Shown: one piece after another, positions 1 to 10,424 of the stretch
Position numbering within the stretch: position 1 is the first letter of the stretch
How the letters are laid out: each line of letters opens with the position of its first letter
DNA from: Dactylonectria macrodidyma
Taxonomy: Eukaryota; Ascomycota; Sordariomycetes; Hypocreales; Nectriaceae
Direction of reading: 5' to 3'
DNA length: 64,000 bases
Assembly (NCBI GenBank): GCA_020744425.1
Contig: JAGMUV010000013.1
Coordinates: forward strand, 682,001 to 746,000
Position numbers and translations under genes: made by a program
Notes under the pieces: model-generated
The model's input: only the letters and a program-made list of their open reading frames with translations
What the model was told of the DNA's origin: nothing
Databases searched by the model: none

Positions 1-107
1 GTGGTTTCCAATGAGTGTTGGGGTCAACAATTCGTGTCAAGACATCCCGACACAAATACATGCTGCCGCTCACAGTGTATACACTGCGCCCAGGAGAAAG
101 GCACACA

Positions 108-1064
108 ATGTCTTCCACTGCAACGAGCAAAGCCCAAACTCCTCGCTACGCTTCGGCGACGGCATCCTCGAGACATCGGGTGACACAGACTCCTCGGTCT
201 CACACCAGAGCTCTTGCTTCTCCCAGGTCTACCCGAACCTTGAGGTCTTCTACTGTTTCTAGCCCAACATCTCCGACGGCTAGTGGCCTCTCTAGGTATC
301 AGACTCGGTCTCGAGCTCGAGCCTCCACCGCGTCGCCTGTTTCGTCGGTCTCATCTGCCGTATCCTTTTCGCCCGCTCCCTCCATCGCCTCAGCGGCTTC
401 TGCTCCCCTGTCCCCTGATCTGGCTCGGGTACAGTCCCCGGAACCAATACCAGCCTTAATTCCACTTCCGCCACCATCCATCGACGAAATTGTGTCTCTC
501 GCTGAGAGCCTGTCAGCAGCTCCGACTTCACCCCCAGCTCCCACAGCGGCCCCAGCCTCAACCCCAAGCTCAGATGTGATTCTCACGCCAGCTTCGTCTC
601 CGGTCACAAATCCGCCTCTAACCCCCTGCGCCGTCTCAGCCTCAACACAAGCCTTAGTTGCGGTTCATACGCCGGCGTCATCTCTAAAGCTAGCTTCGCC
701 TCCAGCTCCAGACTGCGCAATAACACTCATCCCAGCTCCAACCCCATCATCAACTGAGAGCGGTCCACCAGCTTTGGCGAAACCACCCTTGGTGCCTACT
801 GCCATCGCAAAAGAGTCAAACAACCACTGCCTCTCTGGAAATTATACAGGCTTGGATATTCGGCTCAAAGGTATCGACTTTTCTGGGCTTCACCCGACGC
901 CACCAGATCAAGTCATCAAGAAGGGAAAAGGGCAGCAGTGGCGATATGTGCTCGCTGTTTTGATATTAGTAGCTGGGATGATGGCAGCCACAGGCGCAGC
1001 TTATGTTTTACATAGTTTGGGATCTTCTCAGATTCGAGAATTTCTTTTGAGTCTTCGAAGTTAG
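108..1064 (+). CDS. Ser/Pro/Ala/Thr-rich protein with C-terminal membrane anchor
   Basis: Uninterrupted ORF of 318 codons from an ATG in good fungal context (cacacaATGtct); the frame is open 31 codons further upstream, but that ATG has a poor context. Residues 1-245 are low complexity, dominated by S, P, A and T, with several basic patches. Residues about 250-275 are more ordered and hydrophilic. A hydrophobic stretch (LAVLILVAGMMAATGAAYVL, about residues 281-300) follows a Lys/Arg-rich segment and is followed by a short tail, as in a tail-anchored or single-pass protein. The basic side lies N-terminal to the helix, which suggests that the long disordered part is cytosolic or nucleoplasmic. 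I recognise no family. Function is unknown. That it is coding rests on length, start context and the clear anchor. Confidence 0.55.
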   Translation: MSSTATSKAQTPRYASATASSRHRVTQTPRSHTRALASPRSTRTLRSSTVSSPTSPTASGLSRYQTRSRARASTASPVSSVSSAVSFSPAPSIASAASAPLSPDLARVQSPEPIPALIPLPPPSIDEIVSLAESLSAAPTSPPAPTAAPASTPSSDVILTPASSPVTNPPLTPCAVSASTQALVAVHTPASSLKLASPPAPDCAITLIPAPTPSSTESGPPALAKPPLVPTAIAKESNNHCLSGNYTGLDIRLKGIDFSGLHPTPPDQVIKKGKGQQWRYVLAVLILVAGMMAATGAAYVLHSLGSSQIREFLLSLRS

Positions 1065-1762
1065 GGTCTTAGGTTTCCGGTTTGTTTGATTGGGTACCTC
1101 TGCAAAGATAGAAAGAATTCACAACATCACGCACTGGACGGGGCTAGTACTGAACCAGGATGAGTGCATCAAAATCAAGATTCGTCACCAATGATACTCC
1201 CTTTGCGTTGCCGGACTGGACAAAGCAGGGTACAGAGGTATCTGTTATGCTGACAAGGTGCTGCAGGGTTGGCATGTGCCACATATTGGGGCGCGTTCTT
1301 GTGCATTCCTAGGATTTATATGGTTCTTCGACAGACTAGATAATTGGGAGACTACGATTACTGAAGTCTAATTCCATTCCTCGGTCTCGACTACTACTAT
1401 TTAGGTGAGAGCGGAGGTAAAATTCCGTTAACAGCTTGTAATAAGAAAAAAAAGGGGCATCAAGACAAAGGAGGGTTGGGCGACGAAAGAGTTGGCAGCG
1501 AGACTGAGGCGCTTTGACGGAGAGATGAAGGCTCTGATCTTTCAGTAAGAAGAAGGCTTCGGCCGCCGCCGCCGCGACACCAGCCATATTGATGCAAAAG
1601 CAACACAGGCTCGGGCGAGGATGGAATATTTTACCTCTATTATATAGAAGCCAGATTTGCCTTTCCACACTGGAGAGAGAAACTGCAGCTTAGATCTTAT
1701 GAAAGGCAGTGTAGGTGATTGAAAAGCCTCGCTCAATTCTCTCACGATGGTGGCTCACAGAG
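1065..1762. other. intergenic, no supported gene
   Basis: Nothing convincing on either strand. Short ORFs exist on the minus strand (about 1336-1745) but show no recognisable domain, and one is dominated by an alanine run made by a GCC repeat near 1560-1575. Confidence 0.4.
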
Positions 1763-2810
1763 TCAGCGCGAACCCTGCTTCCGCGTCGGTTGACTCCATC
1801 TCATCACCGGCAATTTGAAGCCACAGACGTCCCAGACGGCCACTTTCTCGAAGCCCAGCTTATCATGAAGTCCTTCTCCTTTGGTGCTGGCTTCCGTCAT
1901 GGCAAGCAGGCCGAGCCTCGCCGCCTCTTCCAAGCCTTTCCGTACGAGTTCTTTACCAATTCCCCGGCGCTGGAAGCCGAAGTCCACTGTCAAGTTGTCG
2001 AGAGAATATACTGTCTTGGATGAGTAACAACTACAGCAGCATATCAGCTGTCGTTTCTCACTGAAGGGAATGTGTCCTGGGTGCCTCACTCGCTAGCCAA
2101 GCAGCCCTCAGCTTTTATGTACTCGGCGTACGCTTTGAGATCCTGGCCCTTCCTCTGGTAAAAGGTTTCCCAAAATCTGAGCCCGGCAATGATCCATTTC
2201 TCTACGATAAAGCCATGCCTTAGCGAGCGCTCTCAAAGGATCAGCTCCCTCGAGCCCACCCTCTGACATGAAGACGGAGACACCTACCTTCCAGCCATGC
2301 GGCCCATGATTGCTTTGGTCGCCTCGATATCATTGCGGATGCGGTTGCGGATGCGGTTACGGACGCGGCGTCCTAGTTCGACTTCCTCGCATTCCAAATG
2401 GCAAAGCCAACGACAAAGCCGTTCATTCAGGTGGCCACCGCTTCTAGCATCTCCCAACTCATCTGACGTTCGGATTTGCGCATCTCTCTGGCCTCTCTTA
2501 GCGAGCGCCCACTCGTGTAAGCACTTGGCCTCACTGTCGTAGCCGGCGTCGGGACTTTCATCCGCTACGCTGACATCTGCCACGAGGGCATCGGCGTATG
2601 GATACAACATCTCCAGGCGCAGACGTCTCTGTCAGTACCAGAGAGTTTCGGAAGCACTTTCAGGACAGTTCTGAAATGGAGAGTAAAGGTACGCAAAGGG
2701 TCGAAACTGGCGGAACGATGTCAGGTCCAGCGTCGTGAGGGCATCCAGGTCCGCCCTCTCGGCCCTGCGGATCCGGGCACGAGGCGACACGGTTCTCAGA
2801 CCAAGTACAT
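1763..2810 (-). pseudogene. GNAT N-acetyltransferase, broken in several places
   Basis: Read from 2810 downwards, the minus strand encodes a GNAT-like start (RIRRAERADLDALTTLDLTS), then CPESASETLWY, a TGA near 2620 where a CGA codon would continue into QRRLRLEMLYPYADALVADV, then GFVVGFAIW in another frame. At the 3' end comes a clear GNAT motif A (LTVDFGFQRRGIGKELVRKG, containing Q-x-x-G-x-G for acetyl-CoA binding) followed by KLGFEKV, the usual end of the fold. The pieces lie in the correct order for a fungal GNAT protein of about 230-250 residues, but the middle needs at least two frame changes and stop removals. A GCGGAT/GCGGTT hexamer repeat (about 2335-2372) has expanded within it. I see no intron set that repairs it, so I call it a decayed gene; unrecognised introns remain an alternative. 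Confidence 0.55.
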
Positions 2811-3656
2811 TTGAATCAAGCCAGTATTCTCTCGCGTAGTGAGACTGCTCTTGGCTAGATTTCGTCTTGACTAAGAAACTGAGTCTGATTGTATTCCGGG
2901 AGGATTGGGCACTGCCAACGAGCTGGATGGATGATGGGGTCGCATCCGAGGACAAGTTACCAGATGGATGAATAAGCTTGAAAGAGAGCAAGTGAGGTAG
3001 TGAAATCCTAAGTTGTTATTATCTTTTAAAATATATTTGAGAGATTAAAAGTGCTTTGTTTTATATAATATAGTAATAGTCGCATCGCCCTCGCACTTGA
3101 CGAGTAGCCTGGGAGCTGGGATTGCGACAGGGGATGGCTAATTGAAGCTTGCAGCCCTGGCGACACCTGACAGCTTGCCTATTGCCCTGATCTCTTCTAG
3201 CTGGGGAGGCAAAGGCGCGTATTGCTCTCGGAAGAGACTAAAGTCGGGGACGATATTCATGTGACTGAGATCGAAAGGTTTAAAAAGGAACCAGGTCGTG
3301 GAAAGAAAACCCAAGTGGCACATCACTCGCGAGGGGTGCCCGAGCATAAAAAGGTTGAAGTCTCAATGGGTTGGATTGACTTAGCGATCTTGGGCAAATT
3401 TTGAGGTACTGTTCGGTGACCTCCCGATTGTTCTTGAACCATCTATATCTAGCGATTCATTAATAGATGGGTGTTGGTGTAGATGCGACCGTACATCCCG
3501 GGTTTATCCACCGTCCCGATTTACACCTAATTTGTAAGGCAACAACCAACATCGCCGATCACAAAGCCGACAAGTGGCCTCTCCCCTTTTCCTAGCTAGT
3601 CAGATCAATCATAACACACATTTCCTATGCTTTCCGCCGCAGCCTAGCTTTCAATA
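2811..3656. other. intergenic, short AT-rich patch
   Basis: No supported gene. About 3005-3075 is AT-rich (runs of ttttaaaatata and tatataatatagt), unlike its surroundings. Short ORFs near 3138-3404 overlap on both strands and look random. Confidence 0.35.
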
Positions 3657-3953
3657 ATGGGTTATCACTTGGCTCGATGCTGCGGCCCGGCAAAGAAGGA
3701 CCCAACGTTCGAAGACTGCTACAAATTCTTGATCAGAGCCATGCACCACAGGAATCTGAGCTGCCTGAAACCTCATCGTGGGAACCTGATAGAAATCACA
3801 ATCCAATCAGGACAACTTAAGAGAGAGGGCAGTGCAGAAAGTGGAGCCCTGAGTGATTTATTCGAGTATCATGGATTTGAGGGGGCTGGCGGTAATCCTG
3901 GGCTTTTCAGATCTCTTTCATTCGCCGTGAGAGCGCATCCATTTGGTTACTAA
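3657..3953 (+). CDS. possible small hypothetical protein (98 aa)
   Basis: ORF of 98 codons starting with ATG after aata. It begins MGYHLARCCG and contains FEDCYKFLIRAMHHRN, which reads like ordinary protein, but I recognise no domain, signal peptide or membrane segment. There is no partner gene close on the same strand. It could be a fragment of a lost gene or a chance ORF; weakly supported. Confidence 0.2.
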   Translation: MGYHLARCCGPAKKDPTFEDCYKFLIRAMHHRNLSCLKPHRGNLIEITIQSGQLKREGSAESGALSDLFEYHGFEGAGGNPGLFRSLSFAVRAHPFGY

Positions 3954-4043
3954 TCATATTGTAGCTCATGAGCCACATCGTTTTCGTCCAAGTGCATGTT
4001 GGGGGGTTGCAGTCTTGCCCGTTTAGGGTGTGACGATAGGGTT

Positions 4044-4082
4044 GGCTGTTGGTTCTATGCTGTTGGTTCTATGCTGTTGGCC
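4044..4082. repeat. short tandem repeat
   Basis: Nearly three head-to-tail copies of a 17-bp unit (gctgttggttctat core), with no variation between the complete copies. Intergenic. Confidence 0.7.
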
Positions 4083-4254
4083 TTGCAAGTGTTTGAAGGT
4101 AGACCAGGGTTCACACATGACACAGCCCCTATCATTTCTATTTTTAATTGGGCTCTTAGATAAATTAGAAGCCTAGTCCCATGCTTTGCACTCCGAGCAC
4201 TCTTGTTTGATACACTTGATCTTTGAGCACACTATTCGTCAACTTGTCGCAAAT

Positions 4255-5670
4255 ATGGTTGAATACCAAGACTTGACATCGTCGCCTCTTTTCCACGATG
4301 GAGTGCATATCTCAGCCACGGATACGTCTACGAGTTTTAAGAAGAGACGGAGAACACTGGGCTCAGAGCCTTCGCCTGTGGCTCCACCGTGGCAAAATTC
4401 ATCTCCAGTTGAGGAACAACATCGCCAAAATCCAGCCCGATTGAAGCCCCAAAATCCTAAGCGATATTCCGAATCCGTGCTACTTGATTTAGATGTTCCA
4501 GACACCTCAACAGCATCCCAAGCGCCGTTTCTTCAGATAGAAACTAGTGACGAGCACGCTGATTCAATTCCGGATCATGAACCATCGCTCCTGAGTACGC
4601 CGCCACCTACACGCAAAACCATAGGAACCACTTCGGTAACTTCTAAGTTATCACCGAATATTCGGAGCCCAGGAGAAGAGGCTGCGGGTACACCGAGTCC
4701 AGCACGTTCGAGATCGGGCACCCCTTCTAAATCTCGGCCAATCACCCTCTCGTCCCAAATCGATGACAATATCGTGAAATGCCTAAAGAAGCCTCTTAAG
4801 GGCAAAAATGCTCTTAAGATCGGCGGCAATTACGTTTTTCGAGTCGTACCCAACGAAAATGATTGTATCGAAATTGTCAAAATCGGAATCACCCAAGATA
4901 CGAGAACAACGCGGGCTCGTGGAATCCAGTATAAATGTCAACATGCGGAAGTCGAAACAGCGCATGATGCAGAGTTTCAGAATCTTGCCGGATGCGCAAT
5001 GATTGAGAAGCTTTCTCTCAAGGAACTTTTTCCATTTCGGTACGAGTTCGAATGTAACTGCAACGTTGCTCACGGGGAATATTTCGATGTCACGCCAGAC
5101 GTCGCTCTAGAAGTTGTCCAGCGCTGGCGGCGCTTCTGTCAGGAGAAGCCATGGGATGCCGACGAGAAGTTGAAGCCCTTCTGGCAGAAGCGACTGGATA
5201 CCATGACGCAGTGTGGCAGAAACGAAACCGTTTATGATCATGAAGCACGAGCTAAGCGCTGGAAAAACTTTACCTCACCCTCACGGTGGGAGTGCTTCAT
5301 TTATGATGTGCAAGACTGGCACTCGAAACTCTCTCCTTGGTGGTGGCAGATTGCCACCTTCATCAACTCACTATGCCTTGTAGTCAGCACTTGGAACACT
5401 CGATTCTCATCAATGGCTGTGTTTAATGTAGCCATCGTTGCATGCCTCATTGCTACCCCGCAGTTAGGCTTAACGTCCCCGGCCATCTTCATTGCCGGAT
5501 GGAGGCGCTATGTTCCAAGTTCAACGACCCCTCACTCAACTTCAAGACGCACAAATCTAGGAGAAAAGAGAGCACTTAGAAAGGTCAGTGTAGAAGTAGA
5601 GATGGTGGATGAAAGTAGAAATGCTCATCTAGGAGGGGCTTCGCGATGGGGTTTTATTAGAAAGGCATAA
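4255..5670 (+). CDS. T5orf172 / GIY-YIG-fold protein with C-terminal membrane segments
   Basis: 471 codons from an ATG in good context (aaatATGgtt); an upstream in-frame ATG would add 23 residues. Residues 1-170 are Ser/Pro/Thr-rich and probably disordered, with a basic patch (KKRRR). Residues about 190-297 match the T5orf172 domain of the GIY-YIG superfamily: YVFRVV..., then EIVKIGITQDTRTTRARGIQ (K-I-G-x-T followed by basic residues), CAMIEKLSLKELF (the glutamate-containing helix) and GEYFDVTPDVALEVVQRW. Two hydrophobic stretches follow (about residues 363-380, WWWQIATFINSLCLVV, and 387-415), then a polar tail. The domain is known in phage proteins and in many fungal proteins of unknown role. 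I infer a membrane-tethered GIY-YIG-like protein; whether it is a nuclease is unknown. Domain assignment is firm, function is not. Confidence 0.75.
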   Translation: MVEYQDLTSSPLFHDGVHISATDTSTSFKKRRRTLGSEPSPVAPPWQNSSPVEEQHRQNPARLKPQNPKRYSESVLLDLDVPDTSTASQAPFLQIETSDEHADSIPDHEPSLLSTPPPTRKTIGTTSVTSKLSPNIRSPGEEAAGTPSPARSRSGTPSKSRPITLSSQIDDNIVKCLKKPLKGKNALKIGGNYVFRVVPNENDCIEIVKIGITQDTRTTRARGIQYKCQHAEVETAHDAEFQNLAGCAMIEKLSLKELFPFRYEFECNCNVAHGEYFDVTPDVALEVVQRWRRFCQEKPWDADEKLKPFWQKRLDTMTQCGRNETVYDHEARAKRWKNFTSPSRWECFIYDVQDWHSKLSPWWWQIATFINSLCLVVSTWNTRFSSMAVFNVAIVACLIATPQLGLTSPAIFIAGWRRYVPSSTTPHSTSRRTNLGEKRALRKVSVEVEMVDESRNAHLGGASRWGFIRKA

Positions 5671-7368
5671 TAGCTTGAGTTTGACTTAGGTGGGTATTAT
5701 ATAATGTATCTTAGACTGATTAGGCTTGTCTGACTGAGAAATGAAATTGCAGCACAATTGGTATACAGCATCCCAACCCGAATCCACGTTCTGAATATGC
5801 TGAGCCTGACCCGTGGCATACCTTAGCCTGTCCAATCTACAGGGCATTTAATTTTGCTATAAGCCGCTGGGCTTACATTACTGGAAGTCACCTATTGACT
5901 GCGCTACGGTCTACATTGACATCTGGTATGGACTTTGGCTGTGAAGCACCAAGTCCGTCGTATCCGCCAGGTTCAGTTCCACAAAGTTCGAAGTGCTTCA
6001 TTCCATTCTTGAGGCTCTTTCTCAATGGACTGTTTCTTAAAATCATGTCCTAGACTGATTTCCAAATCTTGGGACAAAGAATACGATGTTTAAGTCAACT
6101 GGTAGAAGGAAATGAGGTGAGAGGGCTTGACTTAGAGAAACACAGCAATTTGGAAGATTAATTATACCAGCCCAGGCTTGTTAAGAAGGGGTCATATCAG
6201 CTTATCCAAGATTACATAGATAGATTACAACTCTTAACTGCGACTCAGCACTTGTATATTGTAATATTTTCGGCTTAAGTGCATCATACTGAAGTAATGT
6301 ACTTACTTAAAAGTGTGGGTCAATTAATGGTTCTTAGGAGAATGCGCCGCTATTATCTCCCTGTAGGAACACGTTGCGTTACTAGAATTCTTAATGTGGG
6401 AAAGACGTCAAGTTTTTGTCAAAGTTCAAAGACTGGAAACTGAGATTATGAGGCTAGCCACGGGCCCGTGACGTCATCTCTAGTAACCCCCGCCTTCAGC
6501 TATCCTCAGCTGTACGCATAATCAATTAACAAAGATTTCTAGTAGCGAGAAATCAAGAGCTTCTTGTATCCTAATTTATCCCTGAATGTAAGAAAATAGG
6601 GTTGTGAAGCAGTCGCCAGCCTAGGCCATGGTTTTAGAGACTACGGGCTGTGTATAAGATGACCATCATTAATTACTATTAATCAGGTTTTGCACCGACG
6701 CCGACGCTGATCCTTATCTATCTGAAAGTCAATCGCATTCCGATTCATCAGTAAGCCGACGGGGAACGTAGGGACATACATCAAAAGATGCTTCTTCAGG
6801 GCTTGCGAGGAGAATTGGAATGGTAGCGCGGAAAAATCCGGGGATTTGGGGTCAAAGGTCTGTTACTTAGATAAAGGCTGTCCGTGCTATCACGGGTGAG
6901 TTACTGCTAGCATAGAGTTAAAAGAAGTAGTTTTCTTTAAAATTTAGACATTTTAAAACCCAATGTTCCACAGTTCTTTTTTGGGGGGGCTCCTTAAAGG
7001 GAACGCTTATACTAAGATAATATATTAGTAGACCACTTTAGGATCAGGACTCTTCCTCTTCGACCTTTATCACACACCGCCAAACACCATCATAGCTGTG
7101 ATGGCTTCTACCTCCAGAGCCGTCATTCGGTCCGCTCGATCCAACCAACGAGGCTGCCATTTGTCTATGACCGCAACAGATATAGCTCCTCCCAGCAGCT
7201 TGAACTTGTCCATGTTAATTCATATCATTGTTAAACCCAACTGCAAGTCCAGTTTGAGAATTAGTACTATCATTTAAGACATATACATTCTCATCCTGGG
7301 CCTAGGGCTTTAATCTACACGACATTAAGAACGCTCAAGTCTTTGGTGGCAACTGTTCATACTCCTTG
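5671..7368. other. 1.7-kb intergenic stretch with a zinc-finger gene fragment
   Basis: No intact gene. AT content is raised, with many short stops in all frames. The only recognisable content is a decayed copy of part of the C2H2 gene found at 9.5-10.1 kb (separate entry). Confidence 0.4.
6715..6862 (-). pseudogene. decayed partial copy of the nearby C2H2 zinc-finger gene
   Basis: This stretch aligns by eye with 9790-9927 inside the intact C2H2 gene. Shared blocks include tctgaaagtc, attcatca, gccgac, cagaagatgcttctcc-like (here aaaagatgcttcttca), gcttg.gaggagaat and gatttggggtcaa. The corresponding protein segment is finger 1 plus the start of finger 2 (CPQCHAKFSLQALEKHLLIH region). Differences include small indels that break the frame. 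Similarity fades outside about 6715-6865, so this is a partial, old duplicate on the same strand about 3 kb from its parent. Confidence 0.6.
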
Positions 7369-8614
7369 CTACCACACGGTCACGTTTCCAAAGCATATTC
7401 CAGTGAAGTTCAAAACTTGCTGCTTGTCACGCTCAATCCCAACGAGGCTTCCGTTGCTAGCGATCGTGAAATTGTAAGCAGCCAGTCCGAAAATGAGACC
7501 CTCAGGTTCCTCAGCGACCGATATAACGTATGTGGCGAAACCCTGACATGTACCCCTATCCGCCAGAGCACCTTGGCCACTGGTGTATTTGCCACAGGGC
7601 GTCCTTCGAGTCTCGATGCAAGCAACAACAATAACTGCAACCCCGAGTCCAACCACGATTGCGGTATAAACTTGATATAGAATTGTTGTGATGCAAGGTA
7701 TGACAGTCGTGGTGGTTTGACCACGGAAAAAGTAAAACACCAAGATAAACGCCGTCACCAGGAGAAATAGGAGATAAAACAGCACTACAAAAAAGATCGT
7801 TGCTGTGTATTGCCCACCAGTTACCAATAACAACATATCAAAAGTCAGCATCCCGAATATAGTCAGAATAAACAACAGACGGAACAGTCTGCTGGGCCAA
7901 TAGGATGTCTCTCGGAATCGACTCGGTTGAGGTAAATCAGGAATTCCAAGAATCTGTCAAATGACGACCTGCCCGGGTCGGAGCCCACTAACTGAGGATC
8001 TGGTGGAGTTTCGTTGGAGACGGAATATGAAAAATCCTCGTTTAGCCAGAGAACACAGCAAAGTCGCAGCAGGCCGATGAGAGCCAATGGGAAGAAGATG
8101 ATGTCAACGGCCATCCAGACAGGGAAGCGGGCATTGCGTCCAGCGATGAAGGCACCCGACAATAGAACTAGAGCCTGGATCCCTTGAAAAGTAACAATAA
8201 GAGTCTTCAATGCCTCTCGTGAGAATATAGAAATCCTAGAATGCTCTGGTAGATAGACGCGGTGCGCGCGGCTATGTTCGACCATGGCTTCTGAACCATC
8301 CCAGCCGTTCGAAATCCAGAACAGTGCATTTGTGGCCGCGAGATCAGCCGTATTCCAGGATCTAGCCCTGATGCGTCGATCCGTGATCGCAGCATAGCGC
8401 CAGAGAATAGACGTCGGGTTGTAGTGGCATATTCGCTTGTGCCATTCCGGTCGACTGGTGTCAAGATGGATGGCGAAGGGGTGCCGACCACGACATGCGC
8501 AAGGAGAGGCGCCAAGCAAAGAGTGAGGAGAGTTACCCAATCTGTGAATGTAATGTCTTGGCTCTGGTACCTTACTGGGGGTACTACCACCCGCGACGTG
8601 TCAAGTTCGCCCAT
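7369..8614 (-). pseudogene. fungal polytopic membrane protein gene, two frame shifts
   Basis: Start at 8614 (MGELDTSRVVVPPV). Three frames in series give one coherent protein: segment 1 to about 8446 (TDWVTLLTLCLAPLLAHVV), segment 2 about 8446-7946 (RPEWHKRICHYNPTSILWRY, AITDRRIRA, then AVDIIFFPLALIGLLRLCCV), segment 3 about 7946-7369 (GIPDLPQPSRFRETSYWPSR, ITGGQYTATIFF-like and further membrane helices, FYFFRGQTTTTVIPC). I remember this pattern from a widespread uncharacterised fungal family with several transmembrane helices. Each junction needs one base to be restored; neither offers a credible intron (no space at the first; at the second the nearest GTTAGT..CAG would be 39 nt and out of phase). 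No in-frame stop is otherwise seen, so the damage is recent or an assembly error. Confidence 0.55.
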
Positions 8615-9509
8615 TGTTGAGGTTTGAGGAGAGACAATTGGAGGACTATTGTTGAAGATGAATCTTGGAAGAAGATGAAGCGAGAGATGGGAAATCTCAC
8701 ACTCATCTCATAACCTCGAGGCAAGGAATTTTCTGCTTGCGGGGTTGAAGCTATTTTTAGGGAATTGGTGAGGCTCGATGTAGGTCGACGTGAAAGGCCT
8801 GGCGCGAATATACAATGGACCACGGGAATTGGTCGCCTTGCAGGATTGTCCTGTGATTACCAGAAATATATGCAAGCCACCGGAAACAACAACCAGAAGT
8901 CCGAGATCATGTGGCTGCTGGATCAGCCTGGTTCAGGATTGGAAGAGGTTGCATCAGCCTGAATTGGCTTGATAACGTGGAATCCATAGTCTTAAATGCC
9001 GTGACAGAGTCCACTCGCTCATGTCGCCGACTTTCTTAGGATGACAGATCTTTCAGCCCGGGCTGACCTGGAAACAAGTTCTTATCTGCGACCCTTACTC
9101 ACCTTCCCTGGGCAGACCAACATTTTCATCTACGTCCAATTCAGGCTGTAGTGAGTTGTCCACCTCATCAACTACATCGCGATGTCACACCTAGGCACAT
9201 CCATTCAACGCAAGGTTGCTCAATAGTAGAGTAAAAAAGCAGAGTAGATTGATATCGAACTACATCCTTAAGTGGATATCCACTCCCGGTAACTTGCTGG
9301 GACAAGACCACGGTTCAGGCAGATCATCGAAAATTTCGAACAGCCGAGCGCATTGTCATGCGCCGCCGTTTGCATAAGACTACTCACGTATGGTTCTTCA
9401 TCCAGAGAAAAGCCACTAGTATTCCAAAAGCGAATGTACTCTTGATCTTAATCAAGAATTAAAAAACAACAAAAACCAATCGACTACCATTTATCGCATG
9501 TTGAACGTA
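8615..9509. other. intergenic, no supported gene
   Basis: Divides the broken membrane-protein gene (its 5' side) from the 3' end of the zinc-finger gene. Short ORFs of 60-80 codons overlap on both strands without recognisable features. Confidence 0.4.
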
Positions 9510-10058
9510 CTAGCGGTTCTGTTTCTTCTTTGGGCGTCCTGGGGTTTTCTGATGGGTTGACTCATGGTGGGCCTTGATCCCAGGCCAAGTCTCGAAGCGT
9601 GCACCGCAATTGCAAATGTGTTGACTGTCACCGAACTGATGAATTGAGTTGAGGCATTGACCCGCGTGCTTTTTGAGCCTGTCCCAACGCTTCACCTCCT
9701 TTCCACAACAGCATCGGTAAGGCAGAAGCTTCTTGCCCGCGTATTTGCAGGCTTCATGCCAATGGCGTTGCTGGCCCCTTTCTGTCTTGAAAGTCTCTCC
9801 GCAGCCCGGTTCATCATTGAGCCGACAAGGAAACGCAGAGGTATGGATCAGAAGATGCTTCTCCAGTGCTTGCAAGGAGAATTTGGCGTGGCATTGTGGA
9901 CAAGTTCTAAGATTTGGGGTCAAGGTCGTTTCACTGTCTGGCATTGGAGATTGCGAGCCAGAACCAGTAGTGGACGCCACATTATTTGCCGGAGAGTAGA
10001 GTGCGAGACAAGGTCGGTCGACATCTTCGTGTTGAAGACGAGGTAGTTGTTTGATCAT
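9510..10058 (-). CDS. C2H2-type zinc-finger protein
   Basis: 182 codons from the first ATG (MIKQLPRL). The frame stays open upstream to about 10199 and the upstream translation looks protein-like (SVSDYFSEPWFYGNV), but has no ATG, so an upstream exon or annotation-specific start is possible. Four Cys/His modules follow: CPQCHAKFSLQALEKHLLIH (classic C-x2-C-x12-H-x3-H), a wide module C...CGETFKTERGQQRHWHEAC, CCCGKEVKRWDRLKKHAGQC, and CNCGARFETWPGIKAHHESTH. It ends with a basic tail (PGRPKKKQNR), AT-hook-like in its G-R-P core. Probably a nuclear DNA-binding regulator; target unknown. A 1-kb GGGCCAATTT array lies upstream of it and a decayed partial copy lies 3 kb downstream. Confidence 0.7.
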   Translation of the reverse strand: MIKQLPRLQHEDVDRPCLALYSPANNVASTTGSGSQSPMPDSETTLTPNLRTCPQCHAKFSLQALEKHLLIHTSAFPCRLNDEPGCGETFKTERGQQRHWHEACKYAGKKLLPYRCCCGKEVKRWDRLKKHAGQCLNSIHQFGDSQHICNCGARFETWPGIKAHHESTHQKTPGRPKKKQNR

Positions 10059-10424
10059 TTGTTGAATTTCCACATTGCCATAGAACCAAGGCTCGGAGAA
10101 ATAGTCTGAAACGGAGAGGGGGTCCCCTTCAAGCTGATCGACACTTATGCGAAGATCATTGCAGTGATACGAGATAGCGAGCGCGCGGAACCTAAGTCCC
10201 GCGCGACGCTACAGATGAGAGTGCTATGCAGCCTTTGTGTCCGTTAGTTGAGAAATGTAAAGAAAGGAGAGGGGAAGACTGGCAGTCTTGTTGACACCAA
10301 AAGGTGCCTCTATTCGTGTATGCGTGAGATGAGTGTGAATTGTTGCAGCGTTGATGGTTTTTGGAGTGTTGGGAAGCGGGGATGTTGCGCCTCTTTTATG
10401 GGAGTCAAGTAACGAGGCAAGAAT

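Noticed and set aside
1336..1668. 110-codon ORF with an Ala run on the minus strand
   Set aside because: No start context or domain; the Ala run comes from a simple GCC repeat.
7961..7999. 39-nt intron (gttagt..gacag) in the membrane-protein gene
   Set aside because: Too short, and it does not restore the reading phase.
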